From an uncultured Bacillota bacterium (GTDB lineage Bacteria > Bacillota_I > Bacilli_A > Izemoplasmatales > Hujiaoplasmataceae), in assembly GCA_937862575.1 (NCBI GenBank), contig CALMFM010000106.1:1-47600 (forward strand): a stretch of DNA of 47,600 bases, given 5' to 3'. Positions 35,019 to 45,093 of the stretch are shown piece by piece (positions within the stretch are counted from its first letter, which is position 1; the number at the start of each line of letters is the position of its first letter). A program made the translations under genes and the position numbers. Below the pieces are notes generated by a model, which worked only from the letters and a program-made list of their open reading frames with translations, did no database searches and had not been told where the DNA came from.

Positions 35019-35047
35019 TTGGTTGTTAATATATACAACTATATAAT
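35019..35047 (+). promoter_or_regulatory. Possible internal promoter between rplK and rplA
   Basis: TTGGTT (35019-35024), 17-base spacer, TATAAT (35042-35047). The spacer contains a GTTGT...ACAAC inverted repeat. Could give extra rplA transcription, but an rplK-rplA gap promoter is not a standard feature. Confidence 0.35.
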
Positions 35048-35089
35048 GGGAGGACATTCCGCTAAAACCAAATATAGGAGGAAAACAAA

Positions 35090-35770
35090 ATGGCAAAAAA
35101 AGGAAAAAAGTATACTGAAGCCTTATCAAAATTCGATAAGCAAAAGAAATATCCTTTGGCAGAAGCAGTTGAGTTGGTAAAATCATTATCATTCGAAAAA
35201 TTCGACGCATCTGTAGAATTGGCCTTCAACCTGAACTTAGATCCTCGTAAGGCAGAACAAAATCTTAGAGGAGCATTGGTGTTACCTCACGGAACCGGAA
35301 AAACCAAAAGAGTATTGGTTTTTGCGAGAGGTGAGAAAGCCAAGGAAGCTCAAGATGCCGGAGCGGACTATGTAGGTGACGACGACCTGATTGAACAAAT
35401 CAAGGGCGGTTGGTTCGAATTCGACGTTGTAATCGCTACGCCGGACATGATGGCTACATTAGGTAAGATTGGCCGTCTGTTGGGACCTAAAGGCTTGATG
35501 CCTAACCCTAAGACCGGAACTGTTACAATGGATATCGAAAAAACAGTTACAGAATCAAAAGGCGGTAAAATCACTTACCGTGTCGACAAATTTGGAAATA
35601 TCCAGGTTGTCGTTGGAAAAGTTTCTTTTGAAACTCAGAATTTAGTAGACAATATAACGTCCGTTTCTGATTTGGTAAAAAGAATCAAACCGTCGACAGT
35701 CAAGGGTGTTTATATTAAAAACGTTGCCATCTCATCATCGATGGGACCTGGCGTAAAAGTCGAACTCTAA
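35090..35770 (+). CDS. rplA: 50S ribosomal protein L1
   Basis: 226 residues. Family features: [70 protein letters not shown] (the highly conserved L1 signature) and a C-terminal [10 protein letters not shown]1 binds the mobile stalk of 23S rRNA and, as a repressor, the L11-L1 mRNA. AGGAGG precedes the ATG. The L10 leader follows directly. Confidence 0.98.
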   Translation: MAKKGKKYTEALSKFDKQKKYPLAEAVELVKSLSFEKFDASVELAFNLNLDPRKAEQNLRGALVLPHGTGKTKRVLVFARGEKAKEAQDAGADYVGDDDLIEQIKGGWFEFDVVIATPDMMATLGKIGRLLGPKGLMPNPKTGTVTMDIEKTVTESKGGKITYRVDKFGNIQVVVGKVSFETQNLVDNITSVSDLVKRIKPSTVKGVYIKNVAISSSMGPGVKVEL

Positions 35771-35771
35771 A

Positions 35772-35861
35772 AAAATAAATAACTTTATCTAAGACAGTAG
35801 GGGCGCTGCTTAATCATCCTACCGAGACAAAGAGTAAACCAATAAATAAAGTTTATTTATT
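35772..35861 (+). promoter_or_regulatory. L10 leader RNA (autoregulation of rplJ-rplL)
   Basis: The stretch AAGACAGTAGGGGCGCTGC (35791-35809), then TTAATCATCCTACCGAGAC, is the conserved core of the L10 leader, which L10(L12)4 binds: GTAGG pairs with CCTAC, with the conserved AATCATCC side. A closing helix can form between AATAAATAACTTTA near 35774-35787 and TAAAGTTTATTTATT near 35846-35861. A hairpin with T tail follows, so control is by attenuation. Confidence 0.85.
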
Positions 35862-35890
35862 CCTCTTTTCTCCAGCAGAAGAGAGGTTTT
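35862..35890 (+). terminator. Attenuator hairpin upstream of rplJ
   Basis: CCTCTTTTCT (35862-35871) pairs with AGAAGAGAGG (35877-35886; one G-T pair) around CCAGC, followed by TTTT. Placed between the L10 leader and rplJ, it is the expected conditional terminator. Confidence 0.8.
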
Positions 35891-35919
35891 CTATTTAAAA
35901 GACATAAGGAGGTCTTTCA

Positions 35920-36435
35920 ATGGCTAATCAGAACATTATCGAATTAAAAGCGAAAGAAGTAGAAAAGATCACCGAGAAGATGTCAGGTGCAAAATCCGTA
36001 GTACTCGCTGAGTATCGCGGATTGACAGTTGAAAAAACCGAAGAACTGCGTCGTCAATTGCGCGCAGAAGGTTGCGAACTGATGGTTATCAAAAACAACA
36101 TTACAAAAAGAGCAGCTGAGAATGTTGGATTCGGTGCCATATCAGAAGACTTGAACGGACCTAACGGAGTCATCTTTGCATTTAACGACTCGGTGGCAGC
36201 AGCTAGAGTGCTTCATCTATTCGCCAAGAAAAATCCTAAACTCATCGTCAAATCGGGAGTTGTGGACGGCGCTTACTATCTAGCCGCACAAATCAAAGAA
36301 ATAGCAGCATTACCTGGAAAAGAAGTATTGCTTGCGATGTTGGCTACCCAGCTATACGCTCCACTAAGAGACTTAGCTATCGGCTTGGACTTGCTGACAA
36401 AAGAAGAATCAGAGCAATCTGAACAAACCAATTAA
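35920..36435 (+). CDS. rplJ: 50S ribosomal protein L10
   Basis: 171 residues. N-terminal rRNA-binding domain: SGAKSVVLAEYRGLTVEKTE, then LMVIKNNITKRAAE, and LPGKEVLLAMLATQL. The C-terminal helix (about 135-171) binds L7/L12 dimers. TAAGGAGGT precedes the ATG. Expression is set by the L10 leader and attenuator. Confidence 0.97.
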   Translation: MANQNIIELKAKEVEKITEKMSGAKSVVLAEYRGLTVEKTEELRRQLRAEGCELMVIKNNITKRAAENVGFGAISEDLNGPNGVIFAFNDSVAAARVLHLFAKKNPKLIVKSGVVDGAYYLAAQIKEIAALPGKEVLLAMLATQLYAPLRDLAIGLDLLTKEESEQSEQTN

Positions 36436-36451
36436 TTAGGAGGAAAATCAA

Positions 36452-36826
36452 ATGGCAAAAATCAACGCTAAAGACTTTATCGAAGCTTTAAAAGAAATGA
36501 CAATTTTGGAAATCAAAGAATTAATCGATGCAATGAAGGAAGAATTCGGAATCGATCCATCAGCAGTATCCGCAGCTCCAGCAGCCGCAGCAGCTGAAGT
36601 GGTTGACGAAGGTCCAAAGGAATTCGACGTAATTCTTGCTAACGTTGGCGCATCTAAAGTTGGAGTTATCAAGGTCGTCAGAGAATTAACTGGCTTAGGA
36701 TTAATCGAAGCTAAGAAATTGGTTGACTCAGCACCGGTAGCAATCAAAGAAAAAGTCAAAGAAGATGCAGCTAAAGAAATCGCTGCTAAATTGACTGAAG
36801 CTGGCGCAACTGTAGAACTTAAATAA
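36452..36826 (+). CDS. rplL: 50S ribosomal protein L7/L12
   Basis: 124 residues. N-terminal dimerisation domain (1-32), an Ala/Pro/Glu-rich hinge (about 36-52) and the conserved C-terminal factor-binding domain with [16 protein letters not shown]-type sequence (here [23 protein letters not shown], split by no change in length). AGGAGGAAAA precedes the ATG. Terminator follows. Confidence 0.98.
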   Translation: MAKINAKDFIEALKEMTILEIKELIDAMKEEFGIDPSAVSAAPAAAAAEVVDEGPKEFDVILANVGASKVGVIKVVRELTGLGLIEAKKLVDSAPVAIKEKVKEDAAKEIAAKLTEAGATVELK

Positions 36827-36843
36827 TTATCTTGCAAACACAT

Positions 36844-36871
36844 AAAACCTGAGAGCTTGTCTCAGGTTTTT
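36844..36871 (+). terminator. Terminator after rplL
   Basis: AAAACCTGAGA (36844-36854) pairs with TCTCAGGTTTT (36860-36870) around GCTTG, then Ts. It may be leaky, because the methyltransferase gene just beyond has no clear promoter of its own. Confidence 0.88.
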
Positions 36872-36894
36872 AGCGTTTTAAGGGGACAATAGAT

Positions 36895-37482
36895 TTGAAT
36901 CATTATTTTAATAAAAATATCAATCTCGAAACAGACGAGAAAGACATCTATTTCAAGATATCCGAGAAACCATTCCATTTTCTAACCGATAATGGAGTTT
37001 TTTCCAAAGCCGGACTTGATTTTGGATCAAGATTATTGCTTGAAACCGTAAAGGATATTTCCGGGAAAAAGGTGCTGGATTTAGGTTGTGGATATGGACC
37101 TATCGGCATTGTTTACAAAACATACAATCCACAAATAGAACTTACTATGTCGGATGTTAATGAAAGAGCACTAGGACTGGCAAAGAAAAATGCCAAAGCA
37201 AATGGTGTTGAAGCAACAATAATCGCAAGTGAAGGATATGAGAACATCAATGAGTCATTTGACTTGATAATTTCTAATCCTCCTGTTAGAGCCGGTAAGC
37301 AATTGTTACAAGATTTGCTGACTGAATCCGCTACTCATTTAACAGATGATGGAAGACTAATTTTTGTCATTCATAAACAGCTTGGAGGAGAGTCCGCAAA
37401 GAAATTTTGCCAAGGTATTTATAGCAAAGTAGATACAATAAATAAAAAGGCTGGATATATGATTATACAATGTATAAAATAA
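36895..37482 (+). CDS. RsmC/YbxB-type 16S rRNA methyltransferase-like protein
   Basis: 195 residues from TTG 36895, with AGGGG 9 bases upstream. Class I SAM methyltransferase: motif I VLDLGCGYGPIGIV, acidic residue in LTMSDVNERAL, catalytic motif IISNPPVRAGKQ of N2-guanine methyltransferases. The N-terminal KPFHFLTDNGVFSKAGLDFGSRLL is typical of the short YbxB form, half the length of E. coli RsmC. Between rplL and rpoB, as ybxB in Bacillus. Target base not certain. Confidence 0.9.
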   Translation: MNHYFNKNINLETDEKDIYFKISEKPFHFLTDNGVFSKAGLDFGSRLLLETVKDISGKKVLDLGCGYGPIGIVYKTYNPQIELTMSDVNERALGLAKKNAKANGVEATIIASEGYENINESFDLIISNPPVRAGKQLLQDLLTESATHLTDDGRLIFVIHKQLGGESAKKFCQGIYSKVDTINKKAGYMIIQCIK

Positions 37483-37511
37483 TTGACTAAGTTGCAGTAT
37501 TGTGTTAAAAT
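37483..37511 (+). promoter_or_regulatory. Sigma-A promoter for rpoB-rpoC
   Basis: TTGACT (37483-37488), 17-base spacer, TAAAAT (37506-37511). It starts directly after the methyltransferase stop. Predicted start point is near 37518, inside the left arm of the hairpin that follows. Confidence 0.75.
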
Positions 37512-37514
37512 ATT

Positions 37515-37540
37515 AAAATGCGATAGAATGCGCATTTTTT
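37515..37540 (+). terminator. Terminator hairpin overlapping the rpoB transcription start
   Basis: AAAATGCG (37515-37522) pairs with CGCATTTT (37531-37538) around an 8-base loop, followed by Ts to 37540. It would stop readthrough from rplL/methyltransferase, while transcripts starting near 37518 would lack part of the left arm. Confidence 0.65.
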
Positions 37541-37582
37541 GCATGCATGTGTTTTAAAATAAAAATTTTATGGGGTGATTTT

Positions 37583-40500
37583 GTGAATTATAATACCGTA
37601 AAATACGGAAAAGCAAGAGAGAGAAGAAATTACTCGAGAGTAAAGTCTAACGTCGAATTACCTAATTTGATCGAAGTTCAGACATCATCATTCGATTGGT
37701 TCAAGGATCAAGGTTTGAAAGAATTGCTTGAGGACATTTCTCCAATTACTAATTTTAACGGAAACGTCGAACTATATTTCAATGATTTCGAGTTGGAACC
37801 CGCGAAATATTCGGTTCAAGAATGTAAGATAAAAGATGTAACATACGCTTGCCCTCTTAAAGTAAGCGTCAGGTTGAAACATCGCGATGTTGTTGATCCT
37901 GAAACAGGAGAGATCTTGCAGGCAGACAGCATCAAGGAACAAAAAATATTCATGGGAGACATCCCGATGATGACCCCAGTCGGAACCTTCATAATTAACG
38001 GTTCTGAAAGAGTTATAGTTTCACAAATCGTCCGCTCTTCTGGAGTGTTTTTCTCCGAAGAAGTAGACAAGAAAACCCTCCAAAGAAAATATCTCGGTCA
38101 AGTAATCCCTACAAGAGGAGCTTGGCTTGAATTTGAAATGGGTTCCAAAGACCTATTGTATGCAAAAGTCGACCGTTCGAAAAAAATCTATTTGACAACC
38201 CTAATCAAATCTTTAGGCTTATCTACAAGAAAACAAATAGTTGAATTGTTTGGAGAACATGAATTTCTAGACAATACTTTTGATAAAGACTTGACCCAAA
38301 ACTCCGAAGAAGCGATGAAAGAAGTCTACGCCAAGATTCGTCAAGGCGAAACAGCTACAATCGAAGGAGCAAGATCATTCTTTGTTTCTCGTTTATTTGA
38401 TGAGAAAAGATATGATTTGGCATCAGTTGGTAGATTCAAGGTTAACCAAAAATTGGATGTCCTTTCAAGAGTCAGACAACTTATAAACAGAGACGTGGAA
38501 GTAATTGCCAATAGTGACATAATTGATCCTGAAACCGGCGAAATATTGATAGCGAAAACTACAAGATTTGATGAAAAGAAAATCAAACTTTTGGAAAAGA
38601 ACAGAGCCGCAATCACTCAGAAGGTCAAATTCGATAACGATTTGGAAAAAGAATTGCAACATCTTAATGACAAAGAAAAGAAACACGAAGTTACTTCCGA
38701 TGATGAAAATATTGATTTCGTAAAGAACATCATTAAAAACGTATATGTTGAAGTTCTTGACGTAAAAGTACGCGATCGCAATTTCTCAAATGACTTGAGA
38801 CTTGTAGGTAACAATTCAAAAGAAAACCAACTTCATATAACAACATCTGACATTCTTGCCAGCGTTTCATATTATCTTAACCTGTTCAATGGTGTTGGAT
38901 CACTAGATGACATCGACCACCTCGGGAACAGAAGATTGAGACTAATCGGTGAATTGCTTAAAAACCAATTCCGTATTGGTTTGGCTAAAATGGAAAAGAA
39001 CGTCAAAGATAGAATGTCAACCAAGGATCCTCGTGAAATTACTCCTCAAAATCTGATCAATATCAGACCTTTAACATCATCAATCAAAGAATTCTTTGGA
39101 AGTTCCCAGTTATCCCAATTTATGCAACAAACAAATCCATTGGATGAAATCACTCATAAGAGAAGAATTTCAGCACTTGGACCTGGTGGTCTTACCAGAG
39201 ACAGAGCCGGGTTTGAAGTTCGTGACGTGCATCAATCACACTATGGTAGAATATGCCCGATTGAAACGCCAGAAGGTCAAAACATCGGTCTGATCAACTC
39301 ATTGGCCTGCTATGTAAAAGTTAACAAATATGGGTTTATGGAAACTCCATATTTGAGAATAGACAGGGAAAGCGGAAAAGTAACCGATGAAATGGTTTAT
39401 TTGTCCGCTGACCAAGAAAGAAACGTCATTATCGCTCAAGCAAACGTTGAATTGAACGATGATATGACTATCAAAGAAGAACGCGTTGTTGCTAGATACA
39501 ATGGCGAAACAAAAATCTTCCCAAGAACAAGATGTGACTATATCGACGTGTCTCCAAAACAGATCGTTTCCGTTTCAACGGCTTCGATTCCTTTCCTTGA
39601 GCACGATGACGCCAACCGCGCCTTGATGGGTGCCAACATGCAACGTCAGGCAATTCCTTTGTTGAAACCTGAAGCTCCGTTTGTCGGTACCGGTATCGAA
39701 TATAAAATTGCACATGACTCCGGTACGGCTTTGATAGCCGAAAATGCCGGCGTTGTCGAATCTGTCGATGGCAAACTGGTCAAAATTAGAAATAATGAAG
39801 GTCATCTTGATCGATATGAATTGTTAAAATTCATGAGATCTAACCAAGGAACTTGCATCAATCAAACTCCTATCGTTAAAATAGGCGAAGAAGTAAAAGT
39901 CGGTGATATTATCGCTGATGGACCTTCGATGGATCAAGGCGAACTAGCAATCGGTAGAAATGTAACTGTGGCATTCATGACATGGAATGGTTACAATTAT
40001 GAGGACGCCGTTATCATGAACGAGAGACTTGTTAAAGAAGACGTTTATACATCAATACACATTGAAAAATATGAAATAGAAGCCAGAGACACTAAACTTG
40101 GCAAGGAAGAATTCACAAGAGAAATTCCTAACGTTGGTGATGAAGGCCGTAAATTCCTTGACGAAATGGGCATAGTGGTCCCAGGAACTGAAGTCAAGGA
40201 AGGAGATATTCTTGTCGGTAAAGTAACGCCTAAGGGGCAAACCGATCCTTCTCCTGAAGAAAAATTGTTATTGGCAATCTTCGGTGAAAAATCACGTGAA
40301 GTTCGTGACTCATCACTTAGAGTACCTCACGGCGGTGGCGGAATTGTTCACTCTGTAAAAGTATTCAGAAGAGGAGAAGATGAGCTTAATCCTGGTGTTA
40401 ATATGTCAGTCAGAGTATACATCGTTCAAAAACGTAAGATTTCTGAAGGTGACAAGATGGCTGGACGACATGGTAACAAAGGTGTTATCTCCAAGATTCT

Positions 40501-41206
40501 TCCACAAGAAGATATGCCATACTTGGCAGATGGCACTCCAATCGACATCATGCTGAATCCTCTAGGTGTTCCATCACGTATGAACATTGGACAAGTACTA
40601 GAAATACATCTTGGAATGGCTGCCAAACAATTAGGAATTCATGTGGCTACACCGGTATTTGATGGGGTCAACGAAGATGATCTAGCGAATATTATGCACG
40701 AAGCAGGCATGACTCCTGATGGAAAATACACATTATATGACGGCAGAACCGGTGAAAAATTTGAAAACAATGTTTCTGTAGGCGTTATGTATATGATTAA
40801 ACTTGACCATATGGTCGACGATAAACTTCATGCAAGAAGTGTCGGTCCTTACACATTGGTTACTCAACAACCTATGGGCGGTAAAGCTCAAAACGGTGGT
40901 CAACGTTTCGGAGAAATGGAAGTTTGGGCTCTTGAAGCTTATGGAGCAGCTTACACCTTGCAAGAAATGTTAACGGTCAAGTCCGATGATATCATTGGAA
41001 GAAACAAAGTATTTAAAGCAATAGTCGACGGAGATCCGATTCCAGCACCTAGCTTGCCTGAATCATTCCGAGTTTTGACAAGAGAATTACGTTCTTTAGG
41101 AATCTATGTTGAACTTATCAACAGAGACACCGGAGTAAACGAAGTTAATAAGAGTCTGGTAGAACCTGATCGTGAAGATTACATCACGAAATATGGTTTT
41201 CAATGA
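37583..41206 (+). CDS. rpoB: RNA polymerase subunit beta
   Basis: 1207 residues from GTG 37583 (GGGGTGA 5-11 bases upstream; an earlier in-frame ATG at 37547 falls in the leader and lacks an RBS). It starts [20 protein letters not shown]. The rifampicin region reads [20 protein letters not shown]: residue 515, equivalent to E. coli D516, is Gln. Downstream, [13 protein letters not shown] has Gln where Pro is usual. Catalytic-centre and flap regions such as [18 protein letters not shown] and [10 protein letters not shown] are normal, as is [26 protein letters not shown] near the C-terminus. No split or fusion. Ends in TGA, 16 bases before rpoC. Confidence 0.98.
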   Translation: MNYNTVKYGKARERRNYSRVKSNVELPNLIEVQTSSFDWFKDQGLKELLEDISPITNFNGNVELYFNDFELEPAKYSVQECKIKDVTYACPLKVSVRLKHRDVVDPETGEILQADSIKEQKIFMGDIPMMTPVGTFIINGSERVIVSQIVRSSGVFFSEEVDKKTLQRKYLGQVIPTRGAWLEFEMGSKDLLYAKVDRSKKIYLTTLIKSLGLSTRKQIVELFGEHEFLDNTFDKDLTQNSEEAMKEVYAKIRQGETATIEGARSFFVSRLFDEKRYDLASVGRFKVNQKLDVLSRVRQLINRDVEVIANSDIIDPETGEILIAKTTRFDEKKIKLLEKNRAAITQKVKFDNDLEKELQHLNDKEKKHEVTSDDENIDFVKNIIKNVYVEVLDVKVRDRNFSNDLRLVGNNSKENQLHITTSDILASVSYYLNLFNGVGSLDDIDHLGNRRLRLIGELLKNQFRIGLAKMEKNVKDRMSTKDPREITPQNLINIRPLTSSIKEFFGSSQLSQFMQQTNPLDEITHKRRISALGPGGLTRDRAGFEVRDVHQSHYGRICPIETPEGQNIGLINSLACYVKVNKYGFMETPYLRIDRESGKVTDEMVYLSADQERNVIIAQANVELNDDMTIKEERVVARYNGETKIFPRTRCDYIDVSPKQIVSVSTASIPFLEHDDANRALMGANMQRQAIPLLKPEAPFVGTGIEYKIAHDSGTALIAENAGVVESVDGKLVKIRNNEGHLDRYELLKFMRSNQGTCINQTPIVKIGEEVKVGDIIADGPSMDQGELAIGRNVTVAFMTWNGYNYEDAVIMNERLVKEDVYTSIHIEKYEIEARDTKLGKEEFTREIPNVGDEGRKFLDEMGIVVPGTEVKEGDILVGKVTPKGQTDPSPEEKLLLAIFGEKSREVRDSSLRVPHGGGGIVHSVKVFRRGEDELNPGVNMSVRVYIVQKRKISEGDKMAGRHGNKGVISKILPQEDMPYLADGTPIDIMLNPLGVPSRMNIGQVLEIHLGMAAKQLGIHVATPVFDGVNEDDLANIMHEAGMTPDGKYTLYDGRTGEKFENNVSVGVMYMIKLDHMVDDKLHARSVGPYTLVTQQPMGGKAQNGGQRFGEMEVWALEAYGAAYTLQEMLTVKSDDIIGRNKVFKAIVDGDPIPAPSLPESFRVLTRELRSLGIYVELINRDTGVNEVNKSLVEPDREDYITKYGFQ

Positions 41207-41222
41207 GAAGGAGATGAGATAA

Positions 41223-44200
41223 ATGAGTCAAAAATTTTCACATTTGAAGATCAGATTAGCATCTCCTGAAGAAATTCGTTCTTGGTCATTCGGCGAAGTA
41301 GAAAAACACGAGACCATCAACTATAGAACACTGAAACCGGAAAAAGGCGGATTGTTCTGCGAAGTCATTTTCGGACCTACCAAAGACTATCAATGCGCCT
41401 GCTCCAACAAATCAAAAAGAAGTTCGCATCCTGGAAAAAAATGTCCAGTTTGCGGCGTTGAATATACTGAAAGCAAAGTAAGAAGAGAGAGAATGGGTCA
41501 TATCGAATTGGCAGCTCCGGTTGTTCATGCCTGGTACCTTAGAAACTCGCCTTCACGCCTTGCCATCCTGCTTGATTTGAAAGCTCGTGATCTCGAAGAA
41601 GTAGTCTATCTTGCATCATATATAGTAGTTGAGGCCGGAGACACCGACCTTGAATTCAAACAAATACTTTCTGAGCATGAGTATACCGACAAGTATTTTG
41701 AATACGGTTCAAGATTCAAAGCCTTGACCGGCGCGGAAGCGATTAAATACTTATTGCAGAAACTGAACCTTGAAGAAGAAACTCTAAGACTTAGAGTCGA
41801 ACTCAAGACAGCTTCCAAACAAAGAAGAGAAAAAATAGTAAAAAGACTTAATGTTGTCGAAGCTTTCAAAAACAGTGATAACAAACCTGAATGGATGGTT
41901 CTTGAAGTCTTGCCGGTTATTCCACCTGACTTGCGACCAATGGTTCAACTTGATGGCGGTAGATTCGCAACGACCGATTTAAACGATTTATACAGAAGAA
42001 TCCTTAACAGAAATAATCGTCTGAAAAGACAATTTGCACAGAAAGCACCGCATCTAATCACCAAAAATGAAAAACGTATGCTTCAAGAAGCAGTCGATGC
42101 TTTGATCGACAACTCCAAGCGCGGAAGAAAAATGGTGGTTGAAAGAAATAGAGCCTTAAAATCCTTATCTGATATGTTGAGAGGTAAACAAGGTCGTTTC
42201 CGTCAAAATCTACTTGGCAAACGCGTCGACTACTCTGGTAGATCGGTTATCGTTGTCGGTCCGGATTTGGAAATGTATCAATGTGGTCTGCCAAAAGAAA
42301 TGGCTATCACCTTGTTCAAACCTTTTGTTATCAGAGAATTGATTGCAAGAGGTATTTCCAACAATATTAGAAGCGCCAAGAATCTTATCGAGAAACTTGA
42401 TGGAAGAATCTGGGCTGTATTGGAAGACGTAATTCAAGAACATCCTGTTCTTCTTAATCGTGCTCCGACATTGCATAGACTAGGTATCCAAGCTTTCGAA
42501 CCGAAACTTGTAGAAGGAAAAGCCATTCGTTTGCATCCACTTGTTACCCCAGCATTCAATGCCGACTTCGATGGTGACCAGATGGCTGTTCACGTTCCTC
42601 TTTCTGAAGAAGCTCAAGCAGAAGCTAGAGTTTTGATGCTCGCATCAAACAACATATTGGCTCCTAAAGATGGTAAACCTATCGTTACTCCATCACAAGA
42701 TATGGTTTTGGGTAACTATTACCTGACCCTTGAAGATCCAAACGCACCTGGTGAAGGAACTGTATACCGCAACTATGATGAAGTCATGCTTGCTTATGAA
42801 AACAAGATTATCAGTTTGCATTCAAGAATAGCAATAAAGATGACTGATGATAATGATTTCAAGTATAATTTCCATCAAACTGAGGGAGGTATTGGATTCG
42901 ATTCGGAAATTCATGAAAATGAAAATTCCAAAAACGAGAAGAAGAAAATTGAAGAAGACAAAGAATTCAGTTTTTCAAACAAGATTCCAGAGCAATTCAC
43001 CAACCATTATTTGGTGACCACAGCTGGGAAATTGATATTCAACCGAATTCTTCCAAAGAGCTTCCCTTACATCAATGAACCTACTCCGATTAATCTGCAG
43101 GAAAAAACACCTGACATTTACTTCATAGCTCCTGGAAAAAACATTCCGGAAGAAATCAAGAAAATGGAAGTGGTATCTCCTTTCAAGAAGAAATTCCTGA
43201 GTCTTATAATCGCGGAAATCTTCGCAATCTATAAAATAAATGAAACTTCAAAAATGCTTGACAAGATGAAAAACATCGGATTCAAGTATTCGACCATTTC
43301 CGGTATTACTGTATCGGCATCGGATGTTGAAGTCTATTCAAAGAAACAAGACATTCTTACAAAACACGATGAGAAAGTTGATGAAATTACCGAGTTATAT
43401 AACCTTGGTATGCTTACAGACGGCGAGAGAAAGAATTTAGTTATCGAAGAATGGAAAACTGCCAAAGACGAGATCCAAGACGGACTTATCAAGGAACTGA
43501 ACATTGAAAACCCAATCTTTATGATGAGTGATTCCGGAGCCAGAGGTAACGCCTCCAACTTCACCCAATTAGCCGGTATGCGTGGACTTATGGCCAACCC
43601 AACCGGTGAAACCATCGAGTTACCAATCAAAGCTTCCTTCCGTGAAGGGCTTACCATGTCCGAGTTCTTCATCTCCACCCATGGTGCGAGAAAAGGATCT
43701 ACCGACACCGCATTGAAAACTGCGGAATCAGGTTATCTGACAAGACGGTTGGTTGATGTCAGCCAAGATGTAGTAATCTCAATTGAAGATTGCGGCACTG
43801 ATAAAGGCAGTCGGGTTGAAGCAATCGTTGATCGCGACGGTAAAATCATCGAGTCACTGGAAGAAAGAATCACAGGAAGATATGCTTCCGCAGATGTAAT
43901 TCATCCTGAAACTGGTGAAGTAGTTATTGAAAGAAATCAATACATCAGCGAAACCCTCGCTAAATCAATAATCGCAATGGGCATTACATCAGTGCCAATC
44001 AGAACTGCTTTGACTTGTACTGCGGAAGTAGGAATTTGTCGTAAATGTTACGGTCAAAACCTCGCAACCGGAGAAAAAGCTGAAGTGGGTGAATCGGTAG
44101 GTACTATAGCTGCCCAATCAATTGGCGAGCCAGGAACACAGCTGACCATGAGAACCTTCCATACCGGAGGTGTTGCCGGTGAGGATATCACCCAAGGTCT

Positions 44201-44942
44201 TCCTAGAGTTCAAGAACTTTTCGAAGCCAGAAGATCAAAATCCAGAGCGATAATTTCCGAGATTTCAGGAAAAGTAATTGAAATCGAACCAGTTGAGGAA
44301 AGATTCATAATTACTATCAAGAATGATATTGAAGAAAAGGTTTATGAAACGAACTCCAATGTTCAACCTCGCGTAGAAAAAGATGATACCGTAAAAGCCG
44401 GAGATCAATTGACTGACGGAACAATTGACCCTAAAGAATTGTTGAGAGTGACGAACATGGAAACCGTTCAAAGATATATCCTTTCTGAAGTACAGAGAGT
44501 ATATCGTTCACAAGCGGTTGACATTTCCGACAAACACATCGAGATAATCGTTAGACAAATGTCGAAACGACTAACTGTTATTCTTGAAGGAGACACTGAA
44601 TTACTGCCAGGTAGTCAGGTGTCAATCAGCCAGTTCATTGAAGCCAATAAAAAAGTATTCGCAGCTGGGTTGAAACCAGCAATTGCGAGACCAATCCTGC
44701 TTGGTATCACCAAAGCAAGTTTGAGATCTGAATCATTCCTGTCGGCAGCTTCATTCCAAGAGACCACTAGAGTTTTGACAGATGCGGCTATCAACAGTAA
44801 AAAAGATCCATTGCTCGGATTGAAGGAAAACGTCATCATCGGTGGTCTGATTCCAGCCGGAACCGGAATACTTAGAGACCTTGAATTCAGTTATGAACAA
44901 CCGGAAGAGGAAGAAGACATCTTCGCCAATTTCGAAGAATAA
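41223..44942 (+). CDS. rpoC: RNA polymerase subunit beta'
   Basis: 1239 residues. The N-terminal zinc ribbon has C58, C60, C74 and C77. The catalytic Mg loop NADFDGDQM has D448, D450 and D452. A second zinc site includes CGTDKG and [11 protein letters not shown]. Trigger-loop region [18 protein letters not shown] is intact. A Lys/Glu/Asn-rich insertion of about 35 residues (around 555-595, with [17 protein letters not shown]) sits in a loop before [24 protein letters not shown] precedes the ATG. No str operon follows; a terminator does. Confidence 0.98.
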   Translation: MSQKFSHLKIRLASPEEIRSWSFGEVEKHETINYRTLKPEKGGLFCEVIFGPTKDYQCACSNKSKRSSHPGKKCPVCGVEYTESKVRRERMGHIELAAPVVHAWYLRNSPSRLAILLDLKARDLEEVVYLASYIVVEAGDTDLEFKQILSEHEYTDKYFEYGSRFKALTGAEAIKYLLQKLNLEEETLRLRVELKTASKQRREKIVKRLNVVEAFKNSDNKPEWMVLEVLPVIPPDLRPMVQLDGGRFATTDLNDLYRRILNRNNRLKRQFAQKAPHLITKNEKRMLQEAVDALIDNSKRGRKMVVERNRALKSLSDMLRGKQGRFRQNLLGKRVDYSGRSVIVVGPDLEMYQCGLPKEMAITLFKPFVIRELIARGISNNIRSAKNLIEKLDGRIWAVLEDVIQEHPVLLNRAPTLHRLGIQAFEPKLVEGKAIRLHPLVTPAFNADFDGDQMAVHVPLSEEAQAEARVLMLASNNILAPKDGKPIVTPSQDMVLGNYYLTLEDPNAPGEGTVYRNYDEVMLAYENKIISLHSRIAIKMTDDNDFKYNFHQTEGGIGFDSEIHENENSKNEKKKIEEDKEFSFSNKIPEQFTNHYLVTTAGKLIFNRILPKSFPYINEPTPINLQEKTPDIYFIAPGKNIPEEIKKMEVVSPFKKKFLSLIIAEIFAIYKINETSKMLDKMKNIGFKYSTISGITVSASDVEVYSKKQDILTKHDEKVDEITELYNLGMLTDGERKNLVIEEWKTAKDEIQDGLIKELNIENPIFMMSDSGARGNASNFTQLAGMRGLMANPTGETIELPIKASFREGLTMSEFFISTHGARKGSTDTALKTAESGYLTRRLVDVSQDVVISIEDCGTDKGSRVEAIVDRDGKIIESLEERITGRYASADVIHPETGEVVIERNQYISETLAKSIIAMGITSVPIRTALTCTAEVGICRKCYGQNLATGEKAEVGESVGTIAAQSIGEPGTQLTMRTFHTGGVAGEDITQGLPRVQELFEARRSKSRAIISEISGKVIEIEPVEERFIITIKNDIEEKVYETNSNVQPRVEKDDTVKAGDQLTDGTIDPKELLRVTNMETVQRYILSEVQRVYRSQAVDISDKHIEIIVRQMSKRLTVILEGDTELLPGSQVSISQFIEANKKVFAAGLKPAIARPILLGITKASLRSESFLSAASFQETTRVLTDAAINSKKDPLLGLKENVIIGGLIPAGTGILRDLEFSYEQPEEEEDIFANFEE

Positions 44943-44950
44943 ATAATTAT

Positions 44951-44977
44951 GGCTTGTCTTTATGACAAGCCTTTTTT
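44951..44977 (+). terminator. Terminator after rpoC
   Basis: GGCTTGTC (44951-44958) pairs perfectly with GACAAGCC (44964-44971) around TTTAT, followed by TTTTTT. It ends the rpoBC transcript. Confidence 0.92.
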
Positions 44978-45030
44978 ATTATCCTGCATATGTATTTGAT
45001 TTGAATATTATGTTAATATTAGATGCAAGG

Positions 45031-45059
45031 TTGAAGTTTCTTAAGAGTTAGTGTATAAT
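45031..45059 (+). promoter_or_regulatory. Sigma-A promoter for the GGDEF gene
   Basis: TTGAAG (45031-45036), 17-base spacer, perfect TATAAT (45054-45059). Predicted start near 45066 excludes GTG 45064 as a start codon. Confidence 0.75.
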
Positions 45060-45093
45060 TGCAGTGGGTAAGGTAGAAAGAGAATTAAATGTA

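Noticed and set aside
37547-37582. Upstream in-frame ATG for rpoB adding 12 residues
   Set aside because: It lies in the leader just past the terminator hairpin with no RBS; GTG 37583 has a good GGGGTGA site and gives the normal beta N-terminus.
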